A stretch of DNA of 64,000 nucleotides, from NCBI GenBank assembly GCA_035495555.1, contig DATJFQ010000096.1:1-64000 (forward strand). Direction: 5' to 3'. Origin of the DNA: DATJFQ01 sp035495555. GTDB taxonomy: Bacteria > Acidobacteriota > Vicinamibacteria > Vicinamibacterales > 2-12-FULL-66-21. Every line of letters starts with the position of its first letter. Position 1 is the stretch's first letter. The notes below the pieces were generated by a model that saw only the letters and a program-made list of their open reading frames with translations, was not told the origin of the DNA and did no database searches. Below, piece by piece: positions 26,247 through 36,923 of this stretch. The translations under genes were made by a program, and so were the position numbers.

Positions 26247-26786
26247 CTACGTGGAACTCTTCAGCTGGTTGATCAGGATTTGGAGGGCGCGGGTGTACGC
26301 GTCGTCAGCTTTGGCGAAGGCTTTCGTGTAGTCTGCCTCGCTCATCTTGGCTTTCTTCCATTCGCCGTCGAATGTGACGGCTTTGCCGCCGATTTCGCAG
26401 TTGTCAGCGCCCTGGTTGTCCTGCGGGCGCTTCATCAGGCCGTCGGCGTTCATGTCCATCACGAGGACTTTCGATCCGGCAACGGACGCGGAGTTCAAGT
26501 CGATGTAGACGTCGCGGTAATTCTTGTTGCCGATCTTCTCGTTCAGGAGTGGCGGCGCCGCGTATTTGGCGGAGACCACAAGCAGCTCACTGCCTGGGTA
26601 GTAGAGCGCGGCGACATAGGTCCCAAGGTCCTGCGAATCGGCGCCCGCAATGCTGTCGAGCTTTTTCGCGTCCATCAATTGCGTGAGTTGTTTGGCGAGT
26701 TCGGCGGACTTGCTGGTCTCCTGGGCCGATACGAGCGGGGCGCAGGTCAAGACGACGGCGAACGCCACGCAAAAACCGCGGAACAT
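26247..26786 (-). CDS. Secreted protein of unknown function
   Basis: 179 residues with a signal peptide ending near SAQE (MFRGFCVAFAVVLTCAPLVSAQ). The mature part is helical at the start (SAELAKQLTQLMDAKKLDSI) and end (ADYTKAFAKADDAYTRALQI), with a central beta-rich piece (ELLVVSAKYAAPPLL, NYRDVYIDLNSASV). AGGAGGG lies 6 bases before the ATG. No family was recognised. It stands alone between the sigma-kinase pair and the MCE operon. Confidence 0.78.
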   Translation of the reverse strand: MFRGFCVAFAVVLTCAPLVSAQETSKSAELAKQLTQLMDAKKLDSIAGADSQDLGTYVAALYYPGSELLVVSAKYAAPPLLNEKIGNKNYRDVYIDLNSASVAGSKVLVMDMNADGLMKRPQDNQGADNCEIGGKAVTFDGEWKKAKMSEADYTKAFAKADDAYTRALQILINQLKSST

Positions 26787-26803
26787 GGTGCCCTCCTGTA
26801 TGT

Positions 26804-26809
26804 GTATAC
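26804..26809 (-). promoter_or_regulatory. Putative -10 box (TATACA)
   Basis: Minus-strand TGCGTATACA precedes AGGAGGGCACC and the ATG at 26786. Another GCGTATA-type box like those of the two PD40 kinase genes; no -35 seen. Confidence 0.35.
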
Positions 26810-26836
26810 GCAGAGTTTACCCTATCCCGATACCGT

Positions 26837-26869
26837 CAACTCCCAATTCCCGATTCCCGGCTCTCAATC
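26837..26869. repeat. CAACTCCCAATTCCC words
   Basis: A 33-base run of AACTCCC/ATTCCC words in the spacer between the secreted protein gene and the MCE operon's last gene. It is the same word family as at 43241-43275, 48168-48220 and 53646-53697. Confidence 0.7.
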
Positions 26870-26913
26870 TTTAAAAGCGACCAGAGCTTTTGCGGTTTCC
26901 CGAACGACCGGTG

Positions 26914-27339
26914 CTAACCGATGAAGAGTGGATCTTCTTCTTCGACCCGGCCAGGACGGCCGCGGAAGTCACGCAAGCCACGCAGCGCGGCGAGACCCGC
27001 TTTGAGCCCGGCGACGAGCGCCAGCGTCTCGCGGGCCGGCGTCACCACGGCCTGCTGCACGACCAGGCTGGTCTCGTCGACGCGGCGCGTGAGATCCGTG
27101 ACGAGCTTGTCGATCTTCTGGGCCTGGGCGGAGGCGATGCTCGCGGTCTTCGATGCTTCTTCCGCGACGCTGTTGGCGCGCGCGATCAAGGGGCGCACCT
27201 CTTCCTGGATGGACACGACCATCTGCTGCATGCGGCGGCCGAATCGCGCGGCCGCGATGATCGCGCCCACCTGGATCAACGCCATGACGAGCGTCGCCAG
27301 CGCGATGATGCCCAGAAACAGATCGGACGCTCCGGTCAC
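26914..27339 (-). CDS. DUF948-like membrane-anchored protein
   Basis: 141 residues: one N-terminal helix (about 8-32, LFLGIIALATLVMALIQVGA) followed by a long amphipathic helix (about 38-110; QQMVVSIQEEVRPLIARANS, TDLTRRVDETSLVVQQAV) and a basic-acidic tail. The layout matches DUF948-type proteins, of unknown role. The GTG start overlaps the preceding ytxH-like gene's stop by four bases (GTGA), so translation is coupled. It is the last gene of the uvrB-mla run. Confidence 0.78.
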   Translation of the reverse strand: MTGASDLFLGIIALATLVMALIQVGAIIAAARFGRRMQQMVVSIQEEVRPLIARANSVAEEASKTASIASAQAQKIDKLVTDLTRRVDETSLVVQQAVVTPARETLALVAGLKAGLAALRGLRDFRGRPGRVEEEDPLFIG

Positions 27340-27632
27340 ATCCCCTCCGGGCCCGATCCGCCGGACGGCTGCGCGTCGCGCGCCTGCTGGTACGCCTCGC
27401 GACCGCGATCGATCGCGTTTGCGATGGTGTCACGCTGGCGGTTCCAGATGTCGCGGCCCTGATCGGCCATGTCGCGCGCGCGATCTGCGCTGTCGCGCGC
27501 CTTTTCGCCAAGCCGGCGGCGCGTTTCCTCGCCGGACGCCGGCGCGGTCAGCAGCGCCACCGCTGCTCCCGTGATTGCACCGAGCACGAACGCCAGAATG
27601 ATCGACCCTGCGCCGTTGTCGTCTCGAGCCAT
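27336..27632 (-). CDS. YtxH-domain small protein
   Basis: 98 residues. A glycine/alanine helix (about 8-30, GSIILAFVLGAITGAAVALL) runs into LTAPASGEETRRRLGEKARD, the YtxH hallmark, then a charged amphipathic helix. YtxH proteins are stress-associated in Bacillus, but molecular function is unsettled. It is 14 bp after mlaD and coupled to the next gene. Confidence 0.85.
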   Translation of the reverse strand: MARDDNGAGSIILAFVLGAITGAAVALLTAPASGEETRRRLGEKARDSADRARDMADQGRDIWNRQRDTIANAIDRGREAYQQARDAQPSGGSGPEGM

Positions 27633-27646
27633 GCCAGATACTCGAT

Positions 27647-28687
27647 TCAGAAGATGCTGACTTTGACGTTGAGGTACTTTTTCGGGTCCTTGCGAATGTC
27701 CGCGATCAGGCTTTTCAGCTCGTTCGCGGCGCCATTCATATTGTCATACAACTGCTTGTCGTGCAGGAGCTGGCCCGCGGTGCCCTGCCCCTGATTCAGG
27801 TTGGAGATTGTCTGATCCAGCTTGTTGGTGATCCCGTCGAGCCGGTCGTACAGCGCTTTGTCCGTCAACAACTTGCCCGCCGTCCCTTCGCCCTTGTTCA
27901 ACCGGTCCGAGATCCGCTCGAAATTCGCGGATGTATTGGACAGCGATTTTGCCATCCGGTCGTCCTTCAGGAGCTGCCCCAGGCTGCCTTCGCCGGCGTT
28001 GATCCTGGCCGTCATCTCCTGCAGGTTCGTGAGCGCGGCCGTCAGCTGGTTGTAGGCCTTCGGATCGCGTGACAGCAGCCCGAGCGTGCCGTTGCCGTGC
28101 GCGATCGTGCTCGTCACCGCGTTGGCGGAGTTCAGCAGCGCGGTGAACTCCGCGTACACCTGCTCGTCCGTCACGAGCTTTCCGATCGTCCCTTTGCCGC
28201 CCCGGATGTCGGTGAGCAGCGCGTTCACCTGGTCGAGCGTCTGCGTCGCGCTCGTCGCGACGTCGGAAATCTGCCCGGGGTTCTTCCCCGCCTGCACGTA
28301 TTCGCCCGACTGGAGCGGGCGGCCGGTCGACGCCGGGGTGATCTCGATGATGGGCTCGCCGAGCAGGCTCAACGATCCGATCGACGCACGCGAATCGGTC
28401 GTGACGCGCGGCTGCATCTCTTTTCGCACCGACAGCTTCACTTCCACAGCGGCGCCGGCGAAGTCGACGTCGGTCACTTTGCCGACCTCGACGCCCGCGA
28501 CCCGGACGATCGCGCCGCTCTTGAGCCCCTGGACGTTGTCGAACTTCGTCTTCAGCTCGTAGCGCTGCCAGGAGAACCCTGTCTCTCCTCCGACGGCGAT
28601 GATGAGGATCGCGGCGAGCGCGAGCGCGACGACGGCGAGGACGCCGATTTTCAGCTCCGACCAGGCCAGCGAACGTGTGCGGGGCAT
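27647..28687 (-). CDS. mlaD: MCE-domain substrate-binding protein
   Basis: 346 residues. An N-terminal membrane anchor (about 11-32, LKIGVLAVVALALAAILIIA) is followed by one MCE domain (about 38-120; TKFDNVQGLKSGAIVRVAGV, EVGKVTDVDF). After it comes a repeated helical region (about 150-335) carrying the motif G-x-G-T-x-G-x-L-L-x-D about every 37 residues, five times (GKGTIGKLV, GNGTLGLLS, GEGSLGQLL, GEGTAGKLL, GQGTAGQLL). MCE proteins carry lipids between membranes with the MlaE permease and MlaF ATPase, encoded directly upstream. The repeated tail could form a helical tube or shuttle. Confidence 0.9.
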   Translation of the reverse strand: MPRTRSLAWSELKIGVLAVVALALAAILIIAVGGETGFSWQRYELKTKFDNVQGLKSGAIVRVAGVEVGKVTDVDFAGAAVEVKLSVRKEMQPRVTTDSRASIGSLSLLGEPIIEITPASTGRPLQSGEYVQAGKNPGQISDVATSATQTLDQVNALLTDIRGGKGTIGKLVTDEQVYAEFTALLNSANAVTSTIAHGNGTLGLLSRDPKAYNQLTAALTNLQEMTARINAGEGSLGQLLKDDRMAKSLSNTSANFERISDRLNKGEGTAGKLLTDKALYDRLDGITNKLDQTISNLNQGQGTAGQLLHDKQLYDNMNGAANELKSLIADIRKDPKKYLNVKVSIF

Positions 28688-28699
28688 AACTCCTCGATC

Positions 28700-29551
28700 T
28701 CAGGACAAAAACGAATGAATGTAGGGATCGCGCGCGGCGATCGCTCTCAGCTCCGACGCGGTGCCTTCGAACGCGATGCGGCCGTCTTTCAGCATGATGA
28801 ACTCCGCTTCGCCCGCCTTGCGGTCCGTCGCCTTGTGGAACACCACGCGGCCGTTCTCGCGGACGGCGGTCCGTTCGGCGACGAAGAAGGCGTCCCGCAA
28901 CTGGTGGGTCACCACCACCGAGCTGACGCCTTCCAGATCGCGAAGTTTGACGATCTCCTCGTCGACGGCCAGCGCCGTGATGGGATCGAGGCCGGTCGTC
29001 GCTTCGTCGTACAGCAGAATGCGCGGTTTCGCGGCCATCGCGCGCGCGATCGCGACGCGCCGCCGCTGGCCTCCGGACAGCTCGGACGGCATCCGGTCGA
29101 TGAAGTCTCCCAGGCCGATGAACCCGAGCACCTCCGCCACGCGCGCGTCCGCGCGATCGGGGGGCCAGTTCAGCTCCTCGAACAGTTTGTAACCGACGTT
29201 CTGCCGGACCGTCAGCGAGTCGAACAGCGCGCCTTCCTGGAACACGATTCCGAGATCGGCGCGGACGCGCATCAGCTCCGTCTCGGACATGTGTTCGATT
29301 TCTTCACCGTTGACGAAGATGCGGCCCGCATCCGGTTTCAGCAGCCCGAGAATCAATCGCAGGATCGTCGACTTCCCCGCTCCGCTCGCGCCGAGGATGA
29401 TCTTCGTATGGCCGGTGAGCAGCGTGAAGCTCACCTCCCGCAGGATCACCTTCTCGTCGAACGCCAGGTTCACCTTGTCGAACACGATGATCGGTCCCCC
29501 GGGACCCAACGCTTCCTCGAGCAGCGCCGATCGCGTGTACTCGTGCGCCAT
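28700..29551 (-). CDS. mlaF: MCE/Mla-type lipid ABC transporter ATPase
   Basis: 283-residue ABC ATPase. Walker A is GASGAGKSTILRL (about 52-64), Q loop is GIVFQEGALFD, signature is LSGGQRRRVAIARAM, Walker B is RILLYDEATTGLD and the switch His is in VVTHQ. It energises the MlaE-type permease, encoded 2 bp upstream. The N-terminus is slightly long (about 15 residues) compared with typical MlaF; the start is an ATG at 29551. Confidence 0.92.
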   Translation of the reverse strand: MAHEYTRSALLEEALGPGGPIIVFDKVNLAFDEKVILREVSFTLLTGHTKIILGASGAGKSTILRLILGLLKPDAGRIFVNGEEIEHMSETELMRVRADLGIVFQEGALFDSLTVRQNVGYKLFEELNWPPDRADARVAEVLGFIGLGDFIDRMPSELSGGQRRRVAIARAMAAKPRILLYDEATTGLDPITALAVDEEIVKLRDLEGVSSVVVTHQLRDAFFVAERTAVRENGRVVFHKATDRKAGEAEFIMLKDGRIAFEGTASELRAIAARDPYIHSFLS

Positions 29552-29553
29552 GG

Positions 29554-30326
29554 TCAGTACATCAGCACGATCAGGACCTTGGTGACCATGAAGTCGACCG
29601 CGATCACCGCGACGGAGCTGGCGACAACGGCGAGCTTCGTCGCGTTACCCACGCCCTGCGTGCCGCCGGTCGTCCGCATCCCCACGTGACACCCGATCGT
29701 GACGATCGTGAAGCCGAGAAAGAACGGCTTGATGATGCCCATCCAGACGTCCTGCACGTAGAGCCCCTGGGTCACGCTCGACCAGTAGATGGTGCTCGCG
29801 ACGTGGAACTGGAGCACCGTGACGATCCATCCGCCGACCATCCCAATCCCGCTGGCGAGCACCGTCAGGATGGGGACCATGATCACGCCGGCGAGGACGC
29901 GCGGCACGATCAGCTTGCGGATGGGATCGGTGCCCAGCGCCCGAAGCGCGGCGATCTGATCGGTGACGAGCATCGATCCGAGTTCCGCGGCAATACCGGA
30001 CCCGACGCGCCCCGACACCATCAGCCCCGTGAGCACGGGACCCAGTTCTTTCACCATCGACGCGCTGATCAGGCGCCCCACCATCGATCGCGCGCCGAAC
30101 TGGTCCAGCGTATAGCCGGAGTTGAGCGCGAGCACCATCCCGGTGAACAGTCCGGCGAGAAGGACGACCGTGAGCGAGCCGACGCCGATCGAGTCGAACT
30201 GGCCGATGATGTCGCGGTAGTACACGGGCGGCGTGACGGATGCCGACGCGACGCGGCCGACCAGGCGGACGTACTCCTGCACCTCCAGGATGGCGCCCTT
30301 CAGCCAGGACTGCAGCCGGCCTGCCA

Positions 30327-30327
<1 letters not shown>
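29554..30327 (-). CDS. mlaE: MCE/Mla-type lipid ABC transporter permease
   Basis: 257-residue membrane permease with about five helices. The family signature is clear: GLMVSGRVGSGIAAELGSM (about 105-123), followed by DQIAALRALGTDPIRKLIVP. Starts with GTG at 30327, overlapping the uvrB stop by one base (TAGTG), so it is likely read from the uvrB transcript. It works with the MlaF ATPase and the MlaD substrate-binding protein in inner/outer membrane lipid transport. Confidence 0.93.
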
Positions 30328-32342
<2,015 letters not shown>

Positions 32343-32389
32343 GCCGGAGAAGGCGGAGGTGCGTTAACCTTTGATCGTAACATGGGGGA

Positions 32390-32489
32390 CGCCGCCTTCG
32401 GCGGCGGGTGCTCCGGGCTGGGTGCCTCGAACGGGCGCGGGGGCGCTGACGCGCGGGGTGCTTCGGGCCGGGTGGCGCGGACGGGTGGG
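32390..32489 (+). repeat. Composite element: TTC-loop hairpin plus GGTGCT array (two units)
   Basis: A perfect 7-bp stem CGCCGCC/GGCGGCG with TTC loop (32390-32406) is followed by GGTGCTCCGGGCTGGGTG and CCTCGAACGGG. A second, hairpin-less unit starts at about 32456 (GGTGCTTCGGGCCGGGTG). It fills the divergent uvrB/VWA spacer. Closely similar elements are at 35012-35066 and 59633-59684. Confidence 0.8.
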
Positions 32490-32496
32490 AGGCTCT

Positions 32497-33414
32497 GTGA
32501 CGCGCGTGTATGCGTTGGCATGTGGTATCTCGGTGCTGACCCCTGTTCTCGCGGCGCAGCAGACCGCGTTCAAGTCCGCGGTCGACCTCGTCCACTTCGG
32601 CGTCTCCGTCGTCGACAAGCAGGGAGAGCCCGTGACGGGGCTGACCCGCGACGACTTCGAAATCGTCGAAAACGGCACGAAACAGACCATCCGGTTCTTC
32701 GCGGCCGGCGAACCGGAGAACGCGCCGCCGCTGCATCTCGGGCTGCTGCTCGACACGAGCGAGAGCATGGCCGACGACCTGAAGGACGCGCGCGCCGCCG
32801 CGATCGAGTTCGTCGATCGGGTCACGCCCGCGTCGGACGTGACGCTCGTGGACTTCGACACGGAAGTCCGCGTGGCGCGCTTCGGCCCGGAGAGCTACGC
32901 GCGTCTCGTCGAGCGCATCCGCGGCCGCAAGGCCGACGGCATGACCGCCCTCTACGACGCGTTAGGCGTGTACCTCCAGGGCGCGCAGGCCCAGGACGGC
33001 CAGAAGATCCTCGTCGTCTACACGGACGGCGGCGATACGACGAGTTCGCTCACGTTCCAGGACGCGCTCGACATGCTCAAGGCGTCGGACGTGACGGTCT
33101 ACGCGATCGGGTATACCGAGCATCAGAGCAGCGGCAGCCGGTTCATGAAGCAGCGCGCGGATCTCGAGCAGTTCGCAAAGCTCACCGGCGGCCTGGCGGT
33201 GTTCCCTGGGACTGCCAGGGACGTGGACAAGGCGTTCGAGAACATCCGCAAGCAGATCGCCGCACGGTATGCAATCGGCTATCTCTCCACGGACGCGACC
33301 GCCAACGGCGCCTGGCGGAACGTCCAAATCCGCCTGCTCCGCAAAGACCTCAAGGGTGCCAAACTGCGCACCCGCGGTGGCTACTACGCTCCCTATCGAG
33401 AGGGCGTCAAATAA
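32497..33414 (+). CDS. Secreted VWA-domain protein
   Basis: 305 residues from GTG 32497, chosen because GGGAGG lies 5 bases upstream and the start gives a clean signal peptide (ALACGISVLTPVLAAQQ). A short beta domain follows (VDLVHFGVSVVDKQGEPVTG, DDFEIVENG), then a von Willebrand A domain with the MIDAS motif DTSES (about 84-88), the Thr in DGMTALYDAL and the Asp in YTDGGDT. This pairing matches the VWFA-related family abundant in Acidobacteriota. Its role is unknown, probably protein binding outside the cytoplasm. Confidence 0.88.
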   Translation: MTRVYALACGISVLTPVLAAQQTAFKSAVDLVHFGVSVVDKQGEPVTGLTRDDFEIVENGTKQTIRFFAAGEPENAPPLHLGLLLDTSESMADDLKDARAAAIEFVDRVTPASDVTLVDFDTEVRVARFGPESYARLVERIRGRKADGMTALYDALGVYLQGAQAQDGQKILVVYTDGGDTTSSLTFQDALDMLKASDVTVYAIGYTEHQSSGSRFMKQRADLEQFAKLTGGLAVFPGTARDVDKAFENIRKQIAARYAIGYLSTDATANGAWRNVQIRLLRKDLKGAKLRTRGGYYAPYREGVK

Positions 33415-33430
33415 CTGCGCAACTTCGCAA

Positions 33431-33500
33431 CTCGCGCCTCCCGCCTCGCGCCTCCCGCCTCGCGCCTCCCGCCTCGCGCCTCGCGCCTCGCGCCTCGCGC
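33431..33500 (+). repeat. CCCGCCTCGCGCCT array
   Basis: About 70 bases of CCTCCCGCC and CGCCTCGCGCC words right after the VWA gene, with CAACTTCGCAACT just before. It runs directly into a TATAAT box. Same family as 11483-11580. Confidence 0.85.
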
Positions 33501-33501
33501 G

Positions 33502-33507
33502 TATAAT
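33502..33507 (+). promoter_or_regulatory. Putative -10 box (TATAAT) after the repeat array
   Basis: GCGCGTATAATGAAGG directly abuts the C-rich array; the spacer position for a -35 box is made of repeat words and has no consensus. It would drive the DHH gene with a leader of about 75 bases. Confidence 0.45.
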
Positions 33508-33519
33508 GAAGGTTTGGGC

Positions 33520-33588
33520 ATGAGCATGCTCCGCTGCAGCGGTGCTGTCGAAACGGCGGGCGGCGTCCCCGCGCGGGCGGGGAACTGA
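33520..33588 (+). CDS. Possible 22-residue leader ORF before the DHH gene
   Basis: An ATG at 33520, with GAAGG 8 bases upstream, opens a frame beginning MSMLRCSGAVETAGG and stopping at TGA 33586-33588, one base before the GTG start of the DHH gene. Such spacing could couple translation. The composition is not diagnostic and the ORF may be chance. Confidence 0.25.
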   Translation: MSMLRCSGAVETAGGVPARAGN

Positions 33589-33589
33589 C

Positions 33590-35011
33590 GTGCGGGTCTT
33601 CGCCATCTGCCAGGACGAACTCGTCATCCGCTCCCTCGACGACGTGCTGCTCCCCAGCTTCGAAGTCGAGTTCCTCGTCGAAAGCCGGCCGCTGGCGAGG
33701 CGCCTGCACGACGCGGGCATCGCAACCACCACAGGCGATCCCCGCCGGCTCGATACCTACCTCAAAGCGGACATCACTCCCCACACCTGCTTCATTGTCC
33801 AGGACAACGGCCGCCGCAGCATCCGGAAGATTATCGAGACCGTGAGGGATGCCGGCGGGACGCTCGTGTACGTCCTGCACACCGGCAAGCGCGCGCCAAA
33901 CAGCAAGAGCGACACAGCCGACGGGGCGGAAGTGACGCATCTCGAACTCGGAGAGCTGCTGAGGCCCACGCTCATCACGGAACTGAGCCGGTCGATGACG
34001 CGCGCCCGCGTGCAGCAATATCAGCGCTATTTCGCCGACGCCGACCGGGTGCTGATCCTCCTGCACAACGATCCGGATCCGGACGCGCTCGCCAGCGGCC
34101 TCGCGCTGCGCAACCTGCTCCGCCGGACGAAGACGACGGCAATCATCGGCGCGAGCCAGGGCGTCACGCGGCCCGAAAACCTTCGGATGGCGAACATGCT
34201 CGATATCCACGTCGAGCAGATCACGCCGCCGGATTTCGGGAGCTTCGACCGCATTGCCACCGTCGACGTGCAGCCGCACTACTTCGGCGGCACGCTGGAC
34301 CGGGCGGACCTGGTGATCGACCATCATCCCGAGCAGCCCGGCTACAGCGCCGTCTACAAGGACATCCGCGCCGACTACGGCTCGACGTCGACGATTCTCA
34401 CCGAGCACCTGCGCGCCGTGGACGTCAACATCTCGGAACGGACGGCGACCGCGATGCTCTACGCGATCAAGTCCGACACGCTCTTCTTCGCGCGCCACAC
34501 GAACCGCGTCGATCTCGAAGCGTTCACCTTTCTGTATCCGCTCGCCGACGCCGCGCTGATCCGCAAGATGGAAGGCGCGGAAATCACCCTCGAGCGGCTC
34601 GAGTTCGTGAATCGCGCGACACGAAACGGGAGGCTGCAGGAACAGGTTTTCACCGCGTTCATCGGCGAAGCGCCGCGCGAGGACTTCATTCCGTACACCG
34701 CAGACTTCTTCCTGCAGCTCGAAGACGTGAAGTGGACGATCGTCGCCGGGATCGTCGGACCGAACCTGATCGTCAGCGTCAGGAACCTCGGCTACTCGCG
34801 CAACGCCGGCGAGTTCGTCAAGCGCTGGTTTGCCGAGCTCGGCTCCGCCGGGGGCCACCGCGCCATGGCCAAGGCCGTGGTCTCGATCGACCGCTTCCGC
34901 GCGAAGTACGGGAATCTCGAATCCGAGGAGATGACCGCGCAGCTCGCCAGCCTCGCCGAACAGTTCCTCCACGAACCTGCGACAGAGAAGAAGCTGGCCG
35001 TCAGCAGGTAA
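33590..35011 (+). CDS. DHH/DHHA1 phosphoesterase with N-terminal sensor-like domain
   Basis: 473 residues from GTG 33590 (GGGGAA a few bases upstream). Residues about 1-120 resemble a Rossmann-type TrkA-N module (VRVFAICQDELVIRSLDD). The DHH domain follows (about 140-330): LLHNDPDPDALASGLAL, IATVDVQPHYF and VIDHHPEQPG give the metal ligands. A C-terminal DHHA1-like part (about 360-460; VGPNLIVSVRNLGYSRNAGE, then GGHRAMAKAVV) binds substrate. Likely a nano-RNA or cyclic-dinucleotide-product phosphodiesterase; the exact substrate is uncertain. The stop is followed directly by a composite hairpin element. Confidence 0.88.
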   Translation: MRVFAICQDELVIRSLDDVLLPSFEVEFLVESRPLARRLHDAGIATTTGDPRRLDTYLKADITPHTCFIVQDNGRRSIRKIIETVRDAGGTLVYVLHTGKRAPNSKSDTADGAEVTHLELGELLRPTLITELSRSMTRARVQQYQRYFADADRVLILLHNDPDPDALASGLALRNLLRRTKTTAIIGASQGVTRPENLRMANMLDIHVEQITPPDFGSFDRIATVDVQPHYFGGTLDRADLVIDHHPEQPGYSAVYKDIRADYGSTSTILTEHLRAVDVNISERTATAMLYAIKSDTLFFARHTNRVDLEAFTFLYPLADAALIRKMEGAEITLERLEFVNRATRNGRLQEQVFTAFIGEAPREDFIPYTADFFLQLEDVKWTIVAGIVGPNLIVSVRNLGYSRNAGEFVKRWFAELGSAGGHRAMAKAVVSIDRFRAKYGNLESEEMTAQLASLAEQFLHEPATEKKLAVSR

Positions 35012-35066
35012 CGCCGGCTTCGCCGGCGGGGGCTGGGGGCTTGGTGCCTCGGACGGGTGCTGGGTA
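35012..35066 (+). repeat. Composite element: TTC-loop hairpin plus GGTGCC tail
   Basis: CGCCGGC/GCCGGCG stem with TTC loop (35012-35028) directly after the DHH stop codon, then GGGGCTGGGGGCTTGGTGCC and TCGGACGGGTGCTGGGTA. It fills the gap to the convergent VOC gene. It could act as a terminator-like structure, but no T-run is present. Confidence 0.8.
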
Positions 35067-35072
35067 TTGCGT

Positions 35073-35753
35073 TCAGCGGCTGTGCAGCACGACGGTTCCC
35101 CGTGGGGACGTGAGCGTCGCGGAGATCCGCGCGTCCCCACGCCGCACGGTGACGCCGCTCACGCGCAGTACGTTCAGCGCGCGCGAGAGATCCGCGGCGG
35201 CGGGATCCTCGACTTGCAACGCGGCGAGCCTGCAACCGGCGGGAGATGTGGTCGAAGGGTGCTCGGTCGCGGCACTCCAGTGAATCAGAAACGGTGCACC
35301 GGAAATCCTCGGCGACGCGACCTCCGCGGTGGACCATTCGAGCGTCGAACCAGACGACGTGACGCGCGATCCCGGCATTTCATCGCCCAGCATCACGCCA
35401 GCCTGCGACAACGTCTCGCGCGCGGCGGCGATGTCGCGGACATTCACGGCCCAGGTGACGATGGTGGGCTGCCCGAGCGAGCGGAACTGCTCCAGTTCAC
35501 GTGAGGGCGTCGCATCCGCCCCCGGTGCAATCAGTTCAAGGTACCGGCCGAGGCCGAGCGAGACGAGCGCGTTCTCCGTTCCGCGCGCCGGGTGCCGGCC
35601 GCCGCGGGTTGCCGCGATACCGGTCATCCGCTCGAACGCCGCCATCCCGGCGTCCAGATCACTCACGCCCACGACTATGTGGTCGAGGTACGCGCGAACT
35701 CCGGAGTCGGGCGTGATCACGGAAGGGGCGGCCATCAGCAGGGCCGTTCCCAA
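35073..35753 (-). CDS. Glyoxalase-like (VOC) protein
   Basis: 226 residues. The first half carries a VOC/glyoxalase-like pattern: LDHIVVGVSDLDAGMAAFER (about 24-43), TGIAATRGGRHPARGTENAL and LGRYLELIAPG. The His and Glu positions fit the metal ligands of the glyoxalase-like group. The second half (LSRALNVLRVSGVTVRRGD) is a less conserved repeat. Substrate unknown. It lies 6 bp after the trans-sulfuration gene on the same strand, so the two are probably co-transcribed. Confidence 0.82.
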   Translation of the reverse strand: MGTALLMAAPSVITPDSGVRAYLDHIVVGVSDLDAGMAAFERMTGIAATRGGRHPARGTENALVSLGLGRYLELIAPGADATPSRELEQFRSLGQPTIVTWAVNVRDIAAARETLSQAGVMLGDEMPGSRVTSSGSTLEWSTAEVASPRISGAPFLIHWSAATEHPSTTSPAGCRLAALQVEDPAAADLSRALNVLRVSGVTVRRGDARISATLTSPRGTVVLHSR

Positions 35754-35759
35754 CGCACG

Positions 35760-36923
35760 TCAGCGGCCGAGCGCCTGATCGAGGTCCTCGATCAGATCCT
35801 GGGGATCTTCCAGACCGATCGACAGACGCACCATGCTGCGGGTGATTCCCGCCTCCGCGAGCTGCGCATCCGTGTGGCCCCACTGCGACGTGAGGACCGG
35901 AATGCTGCAGAGGCTTTCGACGCCTCCGAGGCTTGCCGCGCGCTTGATGACTTTCAGCCGATCGAAGAACCGCTCCGCACCAGCCTGGCCGCCGCCGACG
36001 TCGACGCACACCATCCCGCCAAAGCTGCGCATCTGCCGCGCCGCCAGCTCGTGGTCCGGGTGGGACGGCAGCCCCGGATACAACACCTGCTCCACCCGCG
36101 GATCCTGCTCCAGCCATCGCGCGATGGCGAGCGCGTTCGCATTGTGACGTTCCATGCGCACGGTCAGCGTCTTCAGGCCGCGGCCGATCGCGTACGCCGC
36201 GTGCGGATCGATGACGCCGCCGAGCAGCCGCCGCGTCTTGTCGATGCGCTCGAGGATCGCGTTCGGACCCGCGATCGCGCCCGCCGTGATGTCGCTGTGA
36301 CCGTTCAGATACTTGGTCACGCTGTGCATCACCACGTCCACGCCGGCGGCGATCGGCCGCTGGTTCAGCGGTGACGCGAAGGTGTTGTCGATGACGGACG
36401 TGACGCCGCGCGCCCGGCACGCGGACGCAATCGCGGCGATGTCCACGCAGCGCAGCGTCGGATTGATCGGTGATTCGAACCACACGAGCTTCGTGCGATC
36501 GCCGATCATCTTCGCGGGCTGTGCCATCTCGTCGAGGCTGACGAACCGCGCGCTGATGCCCCACCGCGGAAACAGGTCCGCCAGCAGGTGCAGCGTGCCT
36601 CCGTAGATCGCGGCGCTGCAGACGACCTCGTCGCCCGATTCGAGCAGCGCCAGCAGCGCCGTCGACGTCGCCGCCATGCCGCTCGCAAAGAGCAGCGTCC
36701 GCTCCGCGCCTTCCAGCGCCGCGATCGTCTGCTCCACCGCGGCGACCGTGGGGTTGCCGTATCGCGAGTACAGGAACTTCGATGACGTGCCCGCGTTGAA
36801 CGCCTTCACCTGCTCGGCGTTGTCGAACACGAACGTCGTCGTCTCGTAGATCGGCGTGGTCAGCGACTCGACATCGCGGGCCACCGCTTCGCCGACATGG
36901 ATTGCTTCAGTGGCTGGACGCAT
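35760..36923 (-). CDS. Trans-sulfuration PLP enzyme (cystathionine synthase/lyase family)
   Basis: 387 residues of the Cys/Met-metabolism PLP family. The cofactor lysine sits in HSVTKYLNGHSDI (about 204-216); the other hallmarks are SRYGNPT (about 53-59), SGMAATSTALLAL, YGGTLHLL, NPTLRCVDI and the C-terminal GGVESLCSIP, SIGLEDPQDLIEDL. Likely cystathionine gamma-synthase, gamma-lyase or an O-acylhomoserine sulfhydrylase; sequence words alone do not decide. The 5' end overlaps the divergent helicase remnant. Confidence 0.92.
   Translation of the reverse strand: MRPATEAIHVGEAVARDVESLTTPIYETTTFVFDNAEQVKAFNAGTSSKFLYSRYGNPTVAAVEQTIAALEGAERTLLFASGMAATSTALLALLESGDEVVCSAAIYGGTLHLLADLFPRWGISARFVSLDEMAQPAKMIGDRTKLVWFESPINPTLRCVDIAAIASACRARGVTSVIDNTFASPLNQRPIAAGVDVVMHSVTKYLNGHSDITAGAIAGPNAILERIDKTRRLLGGVIDPHAAYAIGRGLKTLTVRMERHNANALAIARWLEQDPRVEQVLYPGLPSHPDHELAARQMRSFGGMVCVDVGGGQAGAERFFDRLKVIKRAASLGGVESLCSIPVLTSQWGHTDAQLAEAGITRSMVRLSIGLEDPQDLIEDLDQALGR

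Noticed and set aside
32371..32496. VWA protein start at 32371
   Set aside because: This would translate the composite hairpin element; GTG 32497 has a ribosome-binding site and a signal peptide.
35012..35028. TTC-loop hairpins as ordinary Rho-independent terminators
   Set aside because: None is followed by a T-run, two lie inside genes, and orientation does not follow transcription. Only 53711-53742 meets terminator criteria.
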